DNA from: Archangium gephyra
GTDB taxonomy: Bacteria; Myxococcota; Myxococcia; Myxococcales; Myxococcaceae
DNA: 64,000 bases
Assembly (NCBI GenBank): GCA_003243425.1
Contig: QFQP01000005.1
Location: forward strand, 124,001-188,000
Direction: 5' to 3'
The position numbers and the translations under genes were made by a program. Positions 61,456 to 64,000 of the stretch are shown in pieces; position 1 is the first letter of the stretch; every line of letters begins with the position of its first letter. A model generated the notes under the pieces. That model did not search any database and had not been told where the DNA came from. It saw nothing but the letters and a program-made list of their open reading frames with translations.

Positions 61456-62613
61456 TCAGACCTTCACGTCGAGGCCGGGGAATTGGGCGCGCAGCGTGTC
61501 GATGGCCCTGTCTGGCAGCTTCGTGCGACGCAGGTCGAGCTCCCGCAGCGGCACCGCGTCGCGCGCGAACAACGGCGCCAGCCCCCGCTCGGTGAAGTGG
61601 TTGCCCTGCAGGCTCAGCGACTGGAGTGAATTCATCAGCGGCGACGCCAGCACCGCCGACACGCTCCCATCACTCAGCGCCGCGCTCTGCAGATCCAGCC
61701 GCTCCAGCAACGGCGCTCGCCATCGCGCGAGCTGCGCGCCGTTGGTGCCGAGCCCCACGTAGCGCAGCTCGAGCGACCTCAACTTCGGCCACGACACGTC
61801 GACCAGCACCTCGAGCGCGCCGGCATCGAACGTCGGAATCTTCAGGCGCAGCGACTCGAGCCCGGGCGCGTCGATGCCCAGCGCGATGGCGTGAACGGGC
61901 GCGAAGCGGCGCGTCTCCAACGACAGCTCACGCAATGGCTTTCGTGGCAACGACAACACCTGCTCCGAGGTGTCGGGGGTGGCCGTCAGGTGCAGCACCG
62001 ACAATTCGGGAGCGAACGCGCTGATGTTCACGTGCGAGAGCTCGACGCGTTGCAGGGCGTGGTGCTGCGCGAGGTTGGCCGCCGGTCGCTCGAACGAATG
62101 GCGCGCGCGATCTTCACGACCGAGGATCAACGTGGTGAGCCCACGCGCGTGACCTTCGTTGATCAACCTGATCAACCGGTCTGCCGAGGCGTAGGTCGCG
62201 TGCAGCACGCGCAGCTGCTCGAACTGCGGCACCGGCTCGATGCGTTCATCTTCGAAGCGCAGCCGCTGCAGCAGGGGCGCGTGCGTGAAGAGCTCCTTCA
62301 GGGTGCCGCGCGTACCGAGGCGAACGAACGCACCCCACAGGAAGCCGCGCTTGACCTCCATCCAGTCTGCGCCCTCGTACCAATACGGCCGATCTGCCCA
62401 CTTCTTGAAGTCACCGAACCACGCGTCGCCATGCTTCTTGAGCAGCGCCGCTTCACGCAGCTGCTGCCGGCGCGTCTTGTCGGGCGTGCACTGCAGGGTG
62501 ATGAACTCGCCGCGCGGGTCGCCCGACTCGGTGAGGTGATCCGCGAAGATCAACCGTGGCGCGTCTGAGTCGATGTCGTCGGCGACGGCCTTGAAGAGCG
62601 CGTCGCGAATCAC
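61456..62613 (-). CDS. TIGR02996 domain protein with leucine-rich repeats
   Basis: This 385-residue protein starts at GTG 62613 (VIRDALFKAVADDIDSDAPR) and contains the TIGR02996 N-terminal block RLIFADHLTESGDPRGEFITLQ, which is characteristic of Myxococcales. The rest (about 100-385) consists of LRR-like units (LPRKPLRELSLETRRF, LRLKIPTFDAGALEVL, PKLRSLELRYVGLGTNG, PLLERLDLQSAALSDGS, SLQSLSLQGNHFTERGL). LRR folds bind proteins. The start overlaps the stop of mtgA (GTGA). Confidence 0.87.
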   Translation of the reverse strand: MIRDALFKAVADDIDSDAPRLIFADHLTESGDPRGEFITLQCTPDKTRRQQLREAALLKKHGDAWFGDFKKWADRPYWYEGADWMEVKRGFLWGAFVRLGTRGTLKELFTHAPLLQRLRFEDERIEPVPQFEQLRVLHATYASADRLIRLINEGHARGLTTLILGREDRARHSFERPAANLAQHHALQRVELSHVNISAFAPELSVLHLTATPDTSEQVLSLPRKPLRELSLETRRFAPVHAIALGIDAPGLESLRLKIPTFDAGALEVLVDVSWPKLRSLELRYVGLGTNGAQLARWRAPLLERLDLQSAALSDGSVSAVLASPLMNSLQSLSLQGNHFTERGLAPLFARDAVPLRELDLRRTKLPDRAIDTLRAQFPGLDVKV

Positions 62614-63293
62614 TGAACCGCTTCCAGGCTCACGTGGCGCATCTGCTCGAGCACCCAGTTCGCGCGCTGCCGCGTCTTCGGGCCCGGCGCCGTCACCCGG
62701 CGCGCCTTCGGCGCCGGCAGCACCACCACCAGCAACGCCGCTTCTTCCTGCGTGAGCGAGGCCGCCGACTTGCCGAAGTTCACGCGGCTCGCGGTCTCGA
62801 CGCCGTAGATGCCCTCGCCGTACTCCGCGATGTTCAGGTGCACCTCGAGAATGCGCGCCTTGCTCCACAGCAGCTCGATGAGCACCGTGAAGTACACCTC
62901 GAGGCCCTTGCGCACGAAGTTGCGGCCCGACCAGAGGAAGAGGTTCTTGGCCACCTGCTGCGTCAACGTGCTCGCGCCGCGCGACGACTTGCCCTCGAGC
63001 CGGTCCTCCATCGCGTCTTCGATGGCCTGCACGTCGAAGCCGAAGTGCTCGGCGAACTTCTGATCTTCAGCGGCGATGAGCGCGCGCTGCATGTTGGGGC
63101 TGATCTTCCCGAGCGGCACCCACTTCTGCTTCACCGGCTTGTCGTCGAGCCGGTGCGCCAGCATGAACGCGGTGGTCGGCGGGTCGATGAAACGGAAACA
63201 GGCCACGGGCAACACCGTGACCACCACCCACGTCAGCGCGGCCCACAAGAGCCACCGCTTCCAGTTACTTCTCGGTGGGGAGGCCCGCGGCAT
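62610..63293 (-). CDS. mtgA: Monofunctional biosynthetic peptidoglycan transglycosylase
   Basis: This 227-residue inner-membrane enzyme polymerises lipid II into glycan strands. One N-terminal transmembrane helix (about 13-33) precedes a GT51 domain with the catalytic Glu76 (AAEDQKFAEHFGFD), the motif RGASTLTQQVAKNLFL and the terminal KARILEVHLNIAEYGEGIYGVE. The length matches MtgA. It overlaps the rhodanese gene by 29 bp at its 5' end and the TIGR02996 gene by 4 bp at its 3' end, so it is probably in a three-gene transcript. Confidence 0.92.
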   Translation of the reverse strand: MPRASPPRSNWKRWLLWAALTWVVVTVLPVACFRFIDPPTTAFMLAHRLDDKPVKQKWVPLGKISPNMQRALIAAEDQKFAEHFGFDVQAIEDAMEDRLEGKSSRGASTLTQQVAKNLFLWSGRNFVRKGLEVYFTVLIELLWSKARILEVHLNIAEYGEGIYGVETASRVNFGKSAASLTQEEAALLVVVLPAPKARRVTAPGPKTRQRANWVLEQMRHVSLEAVQ

Positions 63294-63612
63294 TCCAGCC
63301 CAGCATTCCGCCGACGAGGTTCATGGTCTTCGTAAAGCCCATGCGCTGCAGCGCCGAGGCCACGTTCGCCGAGCGGCCGCCGCTCTTGCAGATGAAGAGG
63401 AGCTCTTCGTCTTTGTTCCAGTTCGCGGCCTGCGCCACCACCGAGTTCATCGGCACCAGCGCCGCGCCTTTGATGTGACCGAGCTCACCCGTGTATTCGT
63501 GCGGCTCGCGTACGTCGATGAGTCGGTAGCCCTGCGCGGGCAGCTTCACGTCGGTGACGTTGACGTCTCGGTAGCCGGCGGGGTTCGGTCGTGCGGTGTC
63601 GAAGAGTCCCAT
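63265..63612 (-). CDS. Rhodanese-like sulfurtransferase
   Basis: This 115-residue single-domain rhodanese has the active-site loop CKSGGRS (Cys75). The phrases YRLIDVREPHEYTGELGHIKGA and NLVGGMLGW are also typical of the family. It can transfer sulfur from thiosulfate-like donors or act in redox or sulfur trafficking. No signal peptide is present. It is the first gene in the rhodanese-mtgA-TIGR02996 group. Confidence 0.9.
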   Translation of the reverse strand: MGLFDTARPNPAGYRDVNVTDVKLPAQGYRLIDVREPHEYTGELGHIKGAALVPMNSVVAQAANWNKDEELLFICKSGGRSANVASALQRMGFTKTMNLVGGMLGWNAAGLPTEK

Positions 63613-63686
63613 GGGCTGTCAGTGCCTACGAACCTCGTGAAACTCAAGTTCGACAGCGCGTGCCCCGGCGGTATGGTCCGCCCGCA

Positions 63687-64000
63687 ATGTCTGATTCCAA
63701 GTCGGTCTCGATGCCGCCTCATCTGTGGGAGGCGCTGGAGTTGATGTCGTCGGAGATGGGCGTTCCCGTCGATTCGCTGGTCTCGCAGGCGGTGTTCACG
63801 CTCGCGCGGCTCAACGGCTACGTGGTCCCCGGTCGCGCCAGCGAAGGTGCCGGCGTGCAGTCGCCCGCCCCCGCCGCGTCGGCGCTCGCCTCGCAGGTGG
63901 CGTCAGGCGGCCGCACCTCGGCGTTGCCCGCGCGGCAGCCGTCGGCGCCTCCGGGCATCAAGGCGCGCGCCCAGGTGCAGCCCGAGCCCGAACCGGAACC
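63687..64000 (+). CDS. Unknown protein, N-terminal 104 residues (continues past window edge)
   Basis: The gene begins at ATG 63687 and opens MSDSKSVSMPPHLWEALELM, then MGVPVDSLVSQAVFTLARLNGY, a helical block that resembles ribbon-helix-helix-like domains. From residue 50 a Pro/Ala/Glu-rich linker follows and the window ends inside it. In Myxococcales such openings are found in proteins with a C-terminal FHA or other domain, but the rest is not visible here. The function is unknown. Confidence 0.7.
   Translation, partial: MSDSKSVSMPPHLWEALELMSSEMGVPVDSLVSQAVFTLARLNGYVVPGRASEGAGVQSPAPAASALASQVASGGRTSALPARQPSAPPGIKARAQVQPEPEPE

Overview
The window is a high-GC, gene-dense bacterial chromosome segment that most likely comes from a myxobacterium or close relative (Myxococcota). 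The evidence is a DUF2378 (TIGR02265) protein and a TIGR02996 protein, both typical of Myxococcales; many lipoproteins with Asp-Ala-Gly linkers; Pkn-type Ser/Thr kinases carrying zinc-finger and TPR-like parts; FHA, Kelch, Sel1 and DUF1552/DUF1592 proteins; and frequent GTG starts with GTGA/ATGA stop-start overlaps. I saw no rRNA, tRNA, CRISPR array, prophage or insertion sequence.

Layout. 1-6.3 kb: the 5' part of hprK, a glycine-rich lipoprotein, a GT22-type mannosyltransferase and small membrane or unknown proteins. 6.4-15.3 kb: a zinc-protease lipoprotein and a Sel1 lipoprotein, a POT peptide transporter, a DUF4241/Ig-like/FemAB-like set, then an HTH-STAS regulator behind an array of CGTCAAC repeats, a PhyH-type oxygenase, a thioredoxin and a DUF5989 peptide. 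15.8-23.6 kb: a GIY-YIG protein, an M3 peptidase, and two Ser/Thr kinases that each end tail-to-tail against a gene for a small protein. Those small proteins (A, B) share a near-identical C-terminal motif and B shares a second motif with small protein C. 23.8-30.3 kb: an M20 carbamoylase, DUF2378, a 994-residue fusion of a class II terpene cyclase and an MpaB/Lcp-type oxygenase, a broken gene, an ECF sigma factor and DUF1304. 30.3-37.5 kb: a catalytically eroded DNA polymerase I paralogue, membrane proteins, an aldehyde dehydrogenase and a frameshifted lipoprotein. 37.6-52.9 kb: surface and lipoprotein genes (Kelch/Cys-rich, lectin-like, DUF1552 plus DUF1592), a sterol-desaturase-like enzyme, an E2-like acyltransferase that lacks its catalytic His, an AbiEi/DUF559 protein, and two copies of a 94-bp dispersed repeat. 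52.9-59.4 kb: a treZ-glgX(treX)-treY operon that makes trehalose from alpha-glucan. 59.4-64 kb: an FG-GAP remnant, an FHA protein, small lipoproteins, a TIGR02996/LRR protein, mtgA, a rhodanese and the start of an unknown gene.

How the parts work together. The clearest functional units are the trehalose operon, the kinase/small-protein cluster (18.8-23.6 kb) and the cyclase-oxygenase gene. Several genes carry single-base frameshifts, often in or near short G/C runs (18.9, 28.8-29.0, 36.1, 37.4 and 46.3 kb). Some of these may be residual assembly errors, so the genes concerned are best read as one reconstructed frame until the raw reads are checked.
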